Counted from the first letter of the stretch, positions 1 through 10,938 are shown. The stretch is 64,000 bases of DNA from Clarkia xantiana subsp. parviflora (GCA_036873135.1 JAPTYO010000008.1:39378819-39442818); one strand, 5' to 3'. Notes: generated from the sequence alone by a model not told the origin. Numbers and translations: made by a program.

Positions 1-209
1 CAGACGGACGCGTGCCTTGACACGTGTCCGTGCTATTCTGACGTTTACAATTCCTCTATCTCATAAGGCAGGGGGCAGAGTCAGAGGCACACATCCATGG
101 GTAAGTAAGCATTCAGACGAAAGGTAAAACCCCGGTTTCAAATTGCGCATGTCATACCATCCTAAAATAGAGTCAATCAAGGGTTAGGCCATTGGTTGAC
201 TCGGGGGCA
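1..209 (+). mobile_element. 3' internal end of a Tat-type Ty3/gypsy element with polypurine tract
   Basis: No coding potential is seen. The stretch ends in a purine-rich tract (TCGGGGGCA, about 201-209) immediately before an LTR that starts TGTGATGG. That is the arrangement expected of the PPT and 3' LTR of a plus-strand Ty3/gypsy element whose body lies left of the window. Assignment to the Tat group comes from the LTR, not from protein sequence. Confidence 0.55.
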
Positions 210-996
210 TGTGATGGATATACGCCCAATTTGAACCCGTTGACTTCCGAATCGTTTTATTTTTATCACCCCGTTAATGATTGTAAATCGAAACTTCAAC
301 CCGAACACTTCGCGAGAACACCAACAGTCCGGACGATGCCGAAGCGCTCGTCCGGCCGAGTCAAACTCACCTAGGTGAGGTTGGGTGGCCACACCCGACC
401 TCCCCTAGGGGAGATCGGGTCGGCCAACCCGATCTCCCCTAGGGGGGATAGGGTTGGCCAACCCTATCCCCCCTAGGAGGGGTTGGGTGACCTCACCCAA
501 CCCCTACCCTTGGGGGTCGGATTTTCCTCCCCCCCCCCCAAGGGCCCCGGCACCATCCTCGGACTCCCATACTCGGTTTATTTCCGCCAACCTTCTCCGT
601 ATCCTAAGGTCTTAATTATGTACTTAAAGGTTAATTAACTGTGTTTAAAGGTTAACGATGTCATTAAGCCACCTTAATGACACCGTTGCCTATAAATACC
701 ACACCTCCACTATTCATTTGATCATCTTGGCAAGTTGCATCATGTTGCTCTGACATCTCTCTAGCTTTATCTCTCTAAAACCGTACTGACTTAGGCATCG
801 GAGAGGGTTCATCAGGCACCACCCCCCCCTCTGTGCCTGGTATTGCCCCTCTTGCAGGGCGCGAGGAGAAGAGAAGCTAAGAACGGAAGGACACGAGCTA
901 GGACAGCATAACCCGAGAGCATCGAATCCGCAACATCTCCAGTGAGGAACGAGACTTGAGTCGACCGCCCGTTGACCCTAGACTCGGAACCTAACA
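210..996 (+). mobile_element. 3' LTR of a Tat-type Ty3/gypsy element
   Basis: The LTR starts TGTGATGG after a PPT and ends ACCTAACA. A TATA box (TATAAATA, 691-698) lies about 300 bp before the end. The tract after it, containing GCATCGGAGAGGG, is shared with the LTR at 61132-61893, which is followed by a Tat-type primer site and gag. It carries an unusual palindromic array (370-513). Directly after it, at 997, copia sequence resumes, so this element inserted into a copia element. The 5' LTR is outside the window, so the TSD cannot be checked; the five bases after the LTR are GGGAG. Confidence 0.65.
370..513. repeat. Tandem array of four 34-bp palindromic modules
   Basis: CCTAGG occurs at 370, 404, 438 and 472, exactly 34 bp apart, and a variant CCTTGG occurs at 508. 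Each interval is itself an inverted repeat. The third is near perfect around GGGTTGGCCAACCC (451-464), the second has arms GGAGATCGGGT and ACCCGATCTCC, and the first and fourth have sequence-divergent but still self-complementary arms. The array lies in the U3 part of the LTR, about 180 bp upstream of the TATA box. Confidence 0.85.
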
Positions 997-1369
997 GGGA
1001 GAGTCATGCACATCTGTAATTCTCCAACTCTTTTATTCTCTAGGTGGCCACCAACCGGATATTAATTGAATGTTGTTAATACTTGTGCGGATGCCTTGGA
1101 GAAGTATTATTTAAGGGAAACTAGGCAATAAGAGAATAACAGTTGACCAGGAGTACAACACGGCATAGAGAAGTAACAGGTTGGGAATCAACGTTCCGTG
1201 GATGTTACAACACTCTTAACCGATGAGTAGCGCGAAGTCTGTTGTGTCTGCCGTTCGCACGGCAGACCTCGTATGAACTATACGGGAATCAGATTGGATC
1301 AATGAATAAAAGTTGATGTGTTGGCAGCAACATATCAATAGGCACCCTCTCATTCCGACGAGTGGGAGT
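997..1369 (+). mobile_element. 3' internal end of a copia element (plus strand)
   Basis: This stretch is the reverse-orientation counterpart of the tracts that lie inside the 3' LTR in copia A (8535-9000) and copia B (35001-35400). Shared landmarks are CTAGGTGGCCACC, GGATGCCTTGGAGAAG and the tract around ACGAGTGGGAG, which serves as PPT just before the LTR. It is noncoding. The left end is cut by the Tat LTR at 996. Confidence 0.65.
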
Positions 1370-1955
1370 TGTTGGCAGTTAGAGTAAATGGGCCACCGTA
1401 ATAGGAGCCAATTAATATAAGCCCAACATTATAAGCACAATTGGGGTATGACACATAGGGGATTTCGGGTCAAGCCGAAATTCCCATGGCCATACGTGGC
1501 CAATGTGGGCCGGCCCAGTTGAGCAATGGTGCGGCCGAAATATGCAAGAACACACCAAGGGTTTTGCTCACCTCCTCTTATAAATAGGAGGAGTTAGGGT
1601 TTTCTTGGGGTTGGTCATTCTCTCCCTTTTAGTAGTCACAAAGAAATCCCCTCTCCTTAGACATAAGGAGGTTCGGCCGAACCCACATACACCAAGAGTA
1701 GGTGCCAAATTACTTCAAGTAATTCACCCCGGAGATCCATCCAGCAAGCGGATTGAAATAGGCTTTGCTGTGGAGACCATTGCCCTCGGATTGCCTCATT
1801 AACAAGAGTCACTGAAGGGCAGCGTTCGGCATTCCGTGAACTCCCGTTGACATCTAGGGCTACGGATTGCGATATAGGTATGTGCACCATTTCTGCTGCG
1901 CATTAGTGACATGGCATATATCTAGGTTTGATCTGTATTAATTCTCCCTAAAACA
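1370..1955 (+). mobile_element. 3' LTR of a copia element (plus strand)
   Basis: The LTR starts TGTTGGCAG after the PPT and ends CTAAAACA, about 586 bp. TATAAATAGG is at 1579-1588. It is the same general LTR type as the minus-strand copia LTRs at 7946, 28615, 34409, 41962 and 54655 (same promoter context and the shared tract GGTATGTG...CTGCGCA near the 3' end), but clearly more diverged from them than they are from each other. Confidence 0.6.
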
Positions 1956-1979
1956 AACATCTTCGTCATGGGGTGAGGT

Positions 1980-2183
1980 TGTTATTTTATTATTAGTGTA
2001 TGGGGTGAAATGACTATTATGTTTTAGTGGTTTATATTAAGGTTAGAGGAGATTGATTAAGACAAATATGGATTGAATATGAATGAATGAAGAGCTTTGC
2101 TCTCTATCTTTACAACTATGTATCTAATTTCTTTAATCTAGCATTCTCTGTTCCTTGTTTACCCATGTTCTTAATCGGGTTCG
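1980..2183 (+). repeat. 5' LTR of the TRIM
   Basis: It starts TGTTATTTTATTATTAG and ends GGGTTCG, where the usual final CA appears mutated to CG. It matches 3278-3536 except for an internal deletion of about 55 bp. Confidence 0.65.
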
Positions 2184-2189
2184 TATTAT

Positions 2190-2202
2190 TGGTATCAGAG
2201 CC
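2190..2202 (+). other. tRNA-Met(i) primer-binding site of the TRIM
   Basis: TGGTATCAGAGCC lies 6 bp after the left LTR. It matches the canonical plant copia-type primer site. Confidence 0.8.
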
Positions 2203-3277
2203 GTTCTCCTCGGCTGTGGTGTTTTGTACGATTTCGGCCACCTTCGATTTCAACCATCAACCACTATTACCTACTCCGACCACCGCCGTCCAACCACCGA
2301 CCACCGCGCCGACATTGGTTGTCAAATTCTTCCATTTGCTCCTATGATTTTGGAATGATTGCTGCAAAAAAATGTGAGTATAACATCTCGCAAACGTGTT
2401 CGTGGAAATGCCTAGGAAACAAATTTTAGCAACGCTTTGCTTTTGATATTTTGCTACTATTTTATTAACTGCAATTTGTAATGACAACACATAATTCTTC
2501 ACATAGTTGAAATGATTCAGAATGACATTAAAAAAGATGTAAGGATTGGTAGATGATGCTCCAATTGCTTCTAAAAGGTTTACAAACTCAGTGGACAAAC
2601 TGTGTCATCATGAAGAGCCCGACTTACATGAATATGATGAGCATTCAGTTACTATCTTATATAGTCTTGAAGAAGATGAGTTGTGTGATGTTGAAGATCT
2701 AATGTCCATCTTACTTGAACATGTGGAAGAAGACCAACATGATGTTAAAGCTGGTTCCAATACTATTAGCTTTATTGATGTTTATAGGAGGCCACATGTG
2801 ACAATGTTGTTGTACATGATCAATGCTATCATACTGAGCCATTCAAGTCAGCTTTATTTTCACATTCAGAGTTTCAACTACATGACTCATTTGATATTGT
2901 GATCCTTTGTGGATACCTATTATTATACCGTCAGTTGAAGCTCAATTGCGTTTCTTGCTTCTAAAGATAGCTTTCAGAAGTAGTTTGAACATGATTATTG
3001 ACTTGATGGACAACCATAATTTGAACCGTTTAATTTTTTGTGGAAATTTTCTTTTAGGATGGACACACATGCGAGACTATGATGGCTTCAACAATCCTAG
3101 AAATTCTCAGGTCGCATTCACCTTCACGTGGTCACTTGTTCTAGACTATGATGGCTTCAACGGCCCAGGATTGTTTCATGTTGCATTTGATTTTATTTTG
3201 GCTCTTCTTCAGGATTATGACGGGTTTAATGGTCACGGACACACCTTGAGGACAATGTGTCTTTAAGGGGAGGGCTA
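2203..3277 (+). other. TRIM interior with two short reading frames of unknown origin
   Basis: Two frames are open on the plus strand: 2546-2902 (118 codons, acidic, many Glu/Asp/His) and 2907-3266 (119 codons). The second holds three imperfect copies of the residue motif DYDGFN, encoded at about 3076, 3153 and 3217, 64-77 bp apart. I do not recognise a gag, protease or host-gene domain. It may be a captured host fragment or a decayed minisatellite that happens to be open. Whether either frame is translated is unknown. Confidence 0.35.
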
Positions 3278-3536
3278 TGTTATGGTATTATTAGTGTATG
3301 CGTTATTGAGTAGTAAGAATACTATAAGGACTAAAGTAATATGATGTAAAATTTGGGGTGAAAGGGCTATTATATGTTAGTGGTTTATATTAAGGTTAGA
3401 GGAGATTGATGAAGACAACTATGGATAGAATATGACCGAATGAAGAGTTTTGCTCTCTATCTCTACAAATATGTATCTGATTTCTTTAATCTAGCATTCT
3501 TTGTTCCTTACCTACCCACGTTCTTAATCAGGTTCA
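3278..3536 (+). repeat. 3' LTR of the TRIM
   Basis: It starts TGTTATGGTATTATTAG after the polypurine tract and ends AGGTTCA. At 259 bp it is the fuller of the two LTR copies. Confidence 0.65.
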
Positions 3537-3956
3537 TTTCAGATGCTGATGGAATATGGATCAACTTTCCTGATTTAGGTACGGATTCTGGGTTTACTTC
3601 TCGTGGCTCGACTTTGGTAACTGTGGCTTATGTTTCGGTGGGGGCAAAGTCAACGGGATCATTTTTCGGCGGGTATGAAAGAGGTGGAGCTCTTACTAAG
3701 AGGTCTGCTGGAGCTGAACGTTAGTGGAGAAGTTACGTGGTGGGTTAGGTTGTGCGAAAATGAGGGATAGATGGAGATGAAGTCTCTGTTGAAGACTTGT
3801 TGTTGTGCCATAAATGGCTGAAGTGATGGCTTTGAGGTTGAATTGAGGTACCTATCTTTTGTATAAGCTAGTTGGTTGAAGATGTAAGATTTGAGGTGGT
3901 TAATTGCTAGATATGAACTTTGAAGATTACGAGGAGTTACCTTGAAGCTTCAACCT
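3537..3956. other. Unassigned intergenic sequence
   Basis: A plus frame stays open from inside the LTR to 3724 (rich in Gly, Ser and Thr), but no domain is recognised and it begins in the LTR, so it is probably chance. Nothing else is seen. Confidence 0.4.
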
Positions 3957-4520
3957 ATGGTAGTTGACGGGATAGGTCGACTGGAGGGGGGAAATACATG
4001 TTAATGGTTGGAGTTTAGGTAGGTGACGATTTATGGTGGCCGTTGGTCGGAAGTTAGTTTGATGGTGGTGGTTGCTATGTTGGCTGATGGGAGAGGTCAA
4101 CAGGAAGGGGAAATATATGTTGAGGTTTTTCTTTAAGAAAAAGGTGTAGACTAGTAGTGGCGACCCCAAACCACCCCACTACATAATGTTCATCCTTTCG
4201 CATTCATTTACGAGCATATCATACATTTGAACAACCATCGCATGCATTGACCCCGTCAATCTAGCACCACCAACAACTTAGTGTAGTCGAGAGGCAGGCC
4301 GTTTGGAACAGGTCGTCCTTTCCCTAAGAAATAATTTTTTTATCAAGTCGTTGGAGAGATTCAAACTCGTGACCCCATAACTGAACCATGTAGGATTTGG
4401 TGCTCTCAACCACTAGGCCACAACTGTTGATGGTACATTGAGGGTTGGAGTTTGGGTAGGTGTCGATTTGTGATAGATGTTAGGCCGAAAGTGTGGTTGA
4501 TGGTGGTGGTTGTTATGTGA
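3957..4520. repeat. Diverged minisatellite (about 120-bp unit) split by a SINE
   Basis: The unit contains GGTTGGAGTTTRGGTAGGTG and TTGATGGTGGTGGTTG. One copy runs about 3957-4081, and a second starts near 4082 and resumes after the SINE at about 4427-4520. The second is interrupted by the tRNA-derived element at 4141-4426. Confidence 0.55.
4141..4426 (-). mobile_element. tRNA-derived SINE
   Basis: On the minus strand the 5' part is tRNA-like: an A box (TGGCCTAGTGG, complement of 4410-4420) and a B box (GAGTTTGAATC, complement of 4358-4368) about 42 bp apart, as in RNA polymerase III promoters. A non-tRNA body of about 200 bp follows. It does not fold as a complete tRNA gene and has no usable anticodon arm, so it is a SINE rather than a tRNA. 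The exact 3' end is uncertain. Confidence 0.65.
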
Positions 4521-4860
4521 GTTGTCGCCGACGTCAGGACTTCCCTACTTTTACTATGGCTGGGAAAGAGCTCCCTTATCAAATAATATACTCTTTTTCA
4601 TCTATGGAAGAACCTATTTACTTGAGGTACTTACTCTTACTTAACCCCTCTTTAACTTGACATAAAAAATATGTGTAAATGACATAGAGCGTTTTATTCT
4701 TTTCATTAAAACTAAGGGTTAAGAACCTATAAAATGTCTGAAGTTTGCCTCTTGTTGAAATTTGGTGTTTGAAGTTTGAAATGTTAAAATGGACTGTCTG
4801 AAGTTTCAATTTTTTTAAAATTTGGTTTTCCGTACAAATTTGCTGTCAAATTTGACGGAT

Positions 4861-5762
4861 GGGTTTATAGGTTTTTTGGTACCCTATGTTTGCTCACTTT
4901 TGGCTTTTGGTACTACATGTTTGGTTTTGCCTATTTTTGGTACCATATGTTTGCCAATTGTATACTTTTGGTCTGACCGTTAGTTGACCATTAAACAGTC
5001 ACGTGACTTGCACATGCTTAGCCCCAAATTTTGATTTTGTTCAGTTTAGTCCCCAAATTTTTTGTCCTAACTTTTTATTTTTGCAAATTAGCCATTAAAC
5101 ATTTTCAACCGCAGCCTAGAACTAAATCGACTTAGCCATGGTCCGACCCATGGCTAGGTCAACTTAGCAATTTGATCCAGTTGACCCAATTGGACCTTAA
5201 TGCTAAATTGACCTAGCCATAGTTCGACCCATGGCTAGGTCGGACCATGGTTAGGTTCGCCCTGGTCCGATGACCCTAGCCATGGTACGACCTAGTCATG
5301 GGTCGGACCATGGTTAAGTCAATTTAGTCCTAAGGTGCGGTTGAAAATGTTTAAGGGCTAAATTGCAAAAATAAAAAGTTAGAACAAAAAATTTAGGACT
5401 AAACTGAAAAACAAAAATCAAAATTTGGTACGACCTAGTCATGGGTACGACCATGGTACGACCTAGTCATGGGTCGGACCATGGTTAAGTCAATTTAGTC
5501 CTAAGGTGCGGTTGAAAATGTTTAAGGGCTAAATTGCAAAAATAAAAAGTTAGAACCAAAAATTTTGGACTAAACTGAAAAACAAAAATCAAAATTTGGG
5601 GCTAGGCATGTGCAAGTCACGTGACTATTTAACGGTCAACTAACGGTCGGGCCAAAAGTATACATTTGGCAAACGTATTGTACCAAAAATAGGTCAAACC
5701 AAACATGCGATACCAAAAGCCAAAATTGGGCAAACACAAGGTACTAAAAGACCTATAAACCC
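4861..5762. mobile_element. Foldback MITE with about 260-bp terminal inverted repeats
   Basis: The left arm (4861 to about 5130, starting GGGTTTATAGG) is the inverted complement of the right arm (about 5500-5762, ending CCTATAAACCC). Shared inner landmarks include GTCACGTGACT and TTTTTATTTTTGCAA with their complements. The centre holds many CCATGG/GGTCGGACC-type words and a direct duplication of about 171 bp (near 5286-5427 and 5457-5598). There is no coding capacity. It sits about 145 bp inside the left end of the outer MULE. A clear TSD is not visible. Confidence 0.8.
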
Positions 5763-5998
5763 ACAGATGGATTGAGGCAAATTGACAATATTGCCCTTTT
5801 ATTATTTTCTGCATTTTATTAACAAATTTGATGGAATATGAATTGACGAACATACCCTTGGAAGCAAACTAAAACAAACAAGTACAGTAAGTCACGTAGG
5901 TTGCAAAGGAAAGAAATAAAAAGCCTTTGTTCTGCAAAATTGAAGAAGGAAACAACTGAAACAAGTAGGAGAAAATAAAATTAGGGTTCTTCAAGTCG

Positions 5999-6735
5999 AT
6001 GAGGGAGATGGGGTCTTTTTCGTCAGATACGAGCAGCTGGAACTACTCCAATTCGCCACAGTATTTAGGTTTCCCACTGGGTTCGTCAATGAAATGTCAC
6101 TGTGGCGAATTAGCTGTGGAGAGAACTTCGGGAACAGCTGTAAACTTCATTCGAAGATTCTATGGGTGCCCGTTTTACTGTGCAATTTTTCATAATCTCT
6201 AATTATGGCTTGGTATAGTTGGAATATTGACAAATATGGCCAATTAACATGAATTGAACCGCAATTTGCTATAAAATTCGTCAAGCTCAGTTGAATTGTG
6301 ATTATTTAGTGTTCAATAGAAACCCCAGCCCTAATTATTCGGACATTGTATTCAGTTTTACTTAAATTTTGATCAATTGAATTGTAATGTTGTTACAATT
6401 ACAAGTAATTGTTCTACAATTTTGTATAACTTGATTGTAGTGTCGTCCGTTGTTTGTTGTGGTAAGGGAAAAAATTGAACCTTCGTTTCTACGGACATTG
6501 TATTATGTTTTTATTTCATTGTATATGAATTGAATTGTAATGTTGTTAAACATTAGAAGATTTTGTTGTACATTTTTGTTGATATTGATTGTACTTTTGT
6601 TTCTGGTTGGGGTAGGCAAACGATGAAGGATGTGGGTTTTTCTTCTGGGTGAAAAGAGGAAGATGTTCCCAATCATGTAGAATGGTTGTTCAGGCAACGA
6701 AAATGCTTTCTCAGGTCGAATTAAAACTAAACTGA
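5999..6735 (+). CDS. Small zf-GRF zinc-finger protein, probably two exons
   Basis: The first reading frame (ATG at 5999) encodes MKCHCGELAVERTSGTA and FIRRFYGCPFY, the first half of a GRF-type zinc finger (CxCG ... RRFYGCP). At 6616-6735 a second open stretch encodes ANDEGCGFFFWV, the conserved second half (CGFF.W), then a short Lys/Arg/Cys-rich tail to a TGA at 6733-6735. The roughly 440-bp AT-rich gap looks like an intron ending TAG at 6615. A donor in the right phase is not obvious, so the gene may be decayed. GRF fingers bind nucleic acid and are known in DNA-repair enzymes and in many plant transposon-linked genes. It lies just inside the left end of the MULE and points at the transposase gene, so it may be an accessory ORF of that element. 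Confidence 0.55.
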
Positions 6736-6989
6736 CTTGAGAGATTCTATCTTCTTGTAATTGTTTGTCAATGTGTAGCAGTGATATACGCTTTATTTTT
6801 AAGGAAACTGTAACTCTAAGTGTGAACTGTTTTATAAGTGTAAGAACTATTTTGTAAGTTAATGAACTATTTATGTCGGTTATTGTTCATATTTCGTATG
6901 TAACATTTTTAAGATGTTAACATATTGTTATCTGAGAATTACTCCATTTTCGAGATTTAATGTCTTCTTTATTGTTGATGTTGATAATA
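6736..6989. other. AT-rich stretch after the zf-GRF gene
   Basis: This is noncoding and AT-rich, probably the 3' region of the zf-GRF transcript. No feature is recognised. Confidence 0.4.
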
Positions 6990-7450
6990 GGTGTCTGAAA
7001 GTTATTAATAGTGAGATTAAATATCTTAAAATTTATTATTGTTAATATTTTGTGTCTGAACTAGTAATGTTGTTTGATTTAGGTGCCTGACAGTTTTAAG
7101 TGGTTGAAATTGAATGTTTGGACTAATATTTTTTAATTTTTTTGATTTAGGTGTTTGAAAGTGTTTAGTCATTGAAATTGAGTGACTAATAATGTTGTTT
7201 GATTTAATTGTCTAAAAGTGTTAAGTCGTTCAAATTGAGTGTCTGAAGTAAGCATGTTGTTTTATTTATGTGTCTGAAAGTGTTAAGTCGTTGAAATTGA
7301 GTGCCTGGACTATTACTGTTTTTTGTTTTGGGTGACTGGATATTTTAATTTCTTGAAAAATATTGTCTGAGTTAATTGCGTTGTTTGTGTTAGGTGTCCG
7401 GTATTTTTAAGTTGTGGAAACTGAATGTCTGAACTAAATTGAATGTTTAA
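6990..7450 (+). repeat. TIR-related minisatellite of the outer MULE (left arm)
   Basis: There are six or seven diverged units of about 60-75 bp with core GTGTCTGAAAGTGTTAAG and TTGAAATTGAGTGTCTGAAC. In complement the core resembles the subterminal motif of the MULE right end (CAGACACCAAATTTCAACAA, about 44239-44258) and the repeats in the transposase intron (31.6-32.4 kb). Confidence 0.6.
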
Positions 7451-7724
7451 ATTATTAATTTTTTTGGTACAGACTAATGTGTTATCAGCAAAATGTAAAT
7501 ACTCGTAAGCATTGAACACATCAAATTGTGTTACGATAGCCAAGTACGACATTCAAATTAGTTTGTTGTGATACTCCATGACATGACACGGCAAGTAGTT
7601 AGCCACCAATATGAATACCAAACAAACTATCTAGACTGTTATCATAAAAGAATACCAACACCGAGATAAAAACACAGAAACAGAGTTTGACCCAAAAAAC
7701 TTCATACTAACGGAATCAAGTTCG

Positions 7725-7945
7725 TCCATCCTACTTTCCCTTCGGTCCTTTCTTCTCATCATCAGTTGTAATGATCACACGTGGGTTTCTATGTCTGGTA
7801 CTCCTCCTCAAGTTTGGCTTCCGTTGAGTACTTGGTCTCTTCAGCAGAAACTTTGCTCACATCCGGTTAGGAGCTTGTATTACTAGACCCTTCTAGTCTG
7901 AGTGATGGAGGGAGTATCAATTGAAATGGAGACGCATCTTCTTCA
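7725..7945 (-). pseudogene. Remnant of a MULE-encoded C-terminal exon, cut by copia A
   Basis: On the minus strand one frame encodes a basic stretch, RRSTRHRNPRVIITTDDEKK, before a stop. A neighbouring frame is open upstream of it. If copia A and one copy of its CTTCA target duplication are ignored, this joins the acidic His-rich tract at 29217-29823. The two are therefore likely parts of one MULE gene interrupted by the retrotransposon. No named domain is recognised. Confidence 0.35.
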
Positions 7946-8534
7946 TGTTAGATTACGGGGAGTAATCTCTACGGAAACTTAAACATGGTATGCGCTAGTA
8001 ATATCAATTACGCAGCGGAAAGTTTACACATACCTCAAGAGTAACCGTAGTCCAAGATCCTTGCTCATGGGAGTTCGCGATGCTCCAGTCGAGACCCGTA
8101 GAGGTTCTTGTTAGAGAAGCCCTACGTGTTGCAGCTCCACAACAAAGCCTCTGATCGATTCTCGGCACGGGAACAGATCTCTGGAGAGTTTGCTCGAAAG
8201 CAATTTGGCACACCCTTGGTGACTTATGTGGTTCGGCCGAACCTTGTGTATGGGAGGAGGGTTTTTCTCTCTAAAACTCTATTGTGAGGGAATTATGAAC
8301 CCTAAAATTTCCCTAACACCTCTTATTTATAGGAGGAGTAAAGTGGAGTCCACTTTACCCCACCTAGGGTTTCGGTCGGCCTATGTATTTAGGGAGGCCC
8401 AATTTTGGGCCTCCTATGTCAATTGGGATTTGGGTCTAGCCCAATTACCCTAAAGTGACATTTACCCAAGTTCATTAGGTAAACTATACATATTATGGGC
8501 TACCAATTACGGCGCCCATCACCATATGCTTATA
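7946..8534 (-). repeat. 3' LTR of copia A
   Basis: On the plus strand it begins TGTTAGATTACGGGG and ends CATATGCTTATA. The minus-strand TATA box is the complement of 8324-8331. It is 589 bp and closely matches 28615-29211. Confidence 0.85.
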
Positions 8535-9667
8535 GCTCCCACTCGCCGGAATGGGAGGGTGCCTGTTAATGTATTGTTGTCCAAAATCCGTATCAACATT
8601 TCTCCCATTTGATCTGCTCCATGCTTTCGAGTAGTTCATACGAGGTTTGCCGTGCGACCGGCGGATACGACGGGCATCGTGCTACTCATCTGTTAGGAGT
8701 ATTGTAGCGCCCGCGGAACGTTGATTCTCTTTTCTCTAATCAACCTGTTATAAACAACATTTATATATTGTACCGTGTTGTATCCTAGGTTAACTGATAA
8801 TTCTCCATTTGCCTAGTTTCCACATAGGAACACTTCTCCAAGGCATCCGTACAAGTATTCACAACCTTCAACTAATATCCGGCTGGTGGCCACCTAGTGA
8901 ATACAAGAATCAATGAATTACAGGTGAACTTGACCATCCCCATCGCTCATACCCTTAGTCAAACCCAACCGGTTTCCAAGACGTGGTCACTGGGCCTTTT
9001 TGTTCAGCACTACGCTCGTACGTTGGGAAGCGAGCATTGAGCCTGACCTTAGGTTTGAGTTCTGAGTCCATGAGGATACTTCGGGTGCCTCTTCATAAGG
9101 CTCCCGGGATTAATCACACGCTTGAGGAGAAGAAGTTTGCGCCCGCATGAATCACGAAGATTCCTTCCTAGCACAACCGAGTTGTGACCCCGTGGTCGAA
9201 CGTGGCACGCGTAATATGAAGCACACGTTGATAACATACCTGAACCTTTTGTGTACAGGAAATGGATATTTCAATCATGCTATCACAGATTCTCATCTAG
9301 CATAGAATGTGGTTAAATGACGAACGAAGTTCATCACGGGGATATGCGAAACGAAGATCACGTCGAGTTACTTCAAAACTAGATAATCGTCTCGCTTAAT
9401 CAGGTTTATCCCCATAACTCTTAGCCAATCTTGTTTGGTGGAGGCCTCCCTCCATCACAAGACGACCGTACCTGTGTGACTAGGCAAGGCCCACATTCGA
9501 AATAGTTTGGCAGAGGATTGCGTCCTCCTACGACTTAGTTTATAGACCGTAAATCTGATGTAATCAAAAAATTATGACGTCGATTGATCATAAACTCGGT
9601 TGCAATTCTTCCGCTTACAAAACGTAACTTTCTAATATCAAAATGCTATCACAAATACATGCATTTT
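8535..9667 (-). other. 3' noncoding tract of copia A
   Basis: This tract lies between RNase H and the 3' LTR and has no protein motif. It starts with the PPT region (complement of GCTCCCACTCG, 8535-8545). It matches 35001-36111 in copia B, and its part near the LTR matches the plus-strand fragment 997-1369. Confidence 0.6.
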
Positions 9668-10938
9668 CTAAACCCTACGCAATCCAAGCAGTTTTACATG
9701 CTTTTCAAATATCTCCCTGCATAGTGGTTTAGTTAATGGGTCCGCAATCATATCATCAGTGGATAAGTATTCCATAGTGATTATATTGTCTTCTACCATA
9801 GATTTAGCATAAAAATATTTCACATCAATGTGTTTAGTCCTACAATGGTACTTCGGATTCTTAACTGCCGCAATGGCTGCCTGACTGTCAGAGAACACCT
9901 TCACAGGTTTACTCTCGACGCCACCATTAAGCAGCGCAGTAAGAAGCCTTTTCAGCCATACTGCTTCCTGTGCATTCTTAGAGAGAGCTACGAATTCCGA
10001 TTCCATCGTTGACAGCGCGATACAGGTTTGCTTCTTCCTCGTCCATGAAATGACGGCTTTAGCAAGGAGGAACATTCCCCCTGTGGTGGACTTACGATCA
10101 TCCGGATCGCCACCATGGCCGGCGTCACTGTAACCGGTCAATTCTAACTTCCCGCCCTCATAGCACAGAGCATAGTCGGCAGTACCTTTCAGATAACGAA
10201 TTATTCGTTTTACAGCCTTTAAATGTTTATAGCCAGGATCTGATTGGAAACGTGCTACTAGGCCCACGGCATAACAGATATCCAGACGGGTGTATTGCAT
10301 TCGTACATCAAACTACCAACCATGCTTAAATATTTTGCACCCTTCATCTGTTCGCACTCTGCCAGGTTCTTGGGGTCGTCACATTTTGACAGTGCGCACC
10401 CAAATACCACCGGCGTATCTACGGATTTGGCATCCTGTAATTTGAACCTTTTCAACAGCTTGTTGATATAGGCTTCTTGAAACAGACACAATTTCCGGGT
10501 AGCCCAATCTCTAGCAATTTTAATGCCTAAGATATACATGGCCTCTCCCATGTCTTCCAACTCAAATACAGATGCTAACCAGGACTTTGACTTATTCATG
10601 AAACTCATGTCGTTTGCAGCAATGAGTATGTCGTCCACGTATAAGGTTAAGATGACATACTTGGACCCGGAGGTCTTATAATACACGCACGGATCCTCGT
10701 GAAGATTCACGAATCCGTTTCGTACGATTTCCTCATGGAATCTGCGGTACCATTGCCGAGACGACTGTTTAAGACCGTAGATGGATCTTTGGAGTTTACA
10801 AACTTTACGTTCGTTACCAGGAGTAATGAAACCCTCCGGTTTCTCCATGTAGATCTCTTCCTCCAGGTTTCCGTGGAGGAATGCGGTCCTAACATCCATT
10901 TGGTGCAGCTCGGGATCGAGGCTTGTAACCAGGACCAT
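9668..10938 (-). pseudogene. Copia reverse transcriptase and RNase H, frameshifted
   Basis: The RT part (10938 to about 10258) shows the Ty1/copia signatures QMDVRTAFLHGNLEEEIYM and LYVDDILIAAND, the polymerase active site. The RNase H part (about 10300-9668) shows YSDAGHGGD, ALSTMESEFVAL, SDSQAAIAAVKNPKYH and TKHIDVKYFY, ending KLLGLRRV. The two frames overlap near 10258-10300, where a frameshift separates them. In an intact element this domain copies the RNA genome in cytoplasmic particles. The upstream end decays into unreadable sequence, and no integrase or protease is recognised before it. Confidence 0.85.

Larger units (their letters stand above)
1980..3536 (+). mobile_element. TRIM-like miniature LTR retrotransposon
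   Basis: Two direct repeats of the same sequence flank a 1.1-kb interior. Right after the left repeat is TGGTATCAGAGCC, the initiator tRNA-Met primer site. Right before the right repeat is a purine tract (AAGGGGAGGG, 3265-3274). No gag or pol is recognisable, so it must have moved using proteins supplied in trans. The left LTR lacks about 55 bp present in the right one. No TSD is visible: the flanks are GAGGT and TTTCA. Confidence 0.7.

Noticed and set aside
3440..3724. 94-codon frame crossing the TRIM 3' LTR end
   Set aside because: It begins in the LTR and has no recognised domain; chance opening is more likely.
4355..4426. Possible tRNA gene on the minus strand
   Set aside because: A and B boxes are present, but the tRNA-like arms do not pair and there is a 200-bp non-tRNA body, so it is a SINE.
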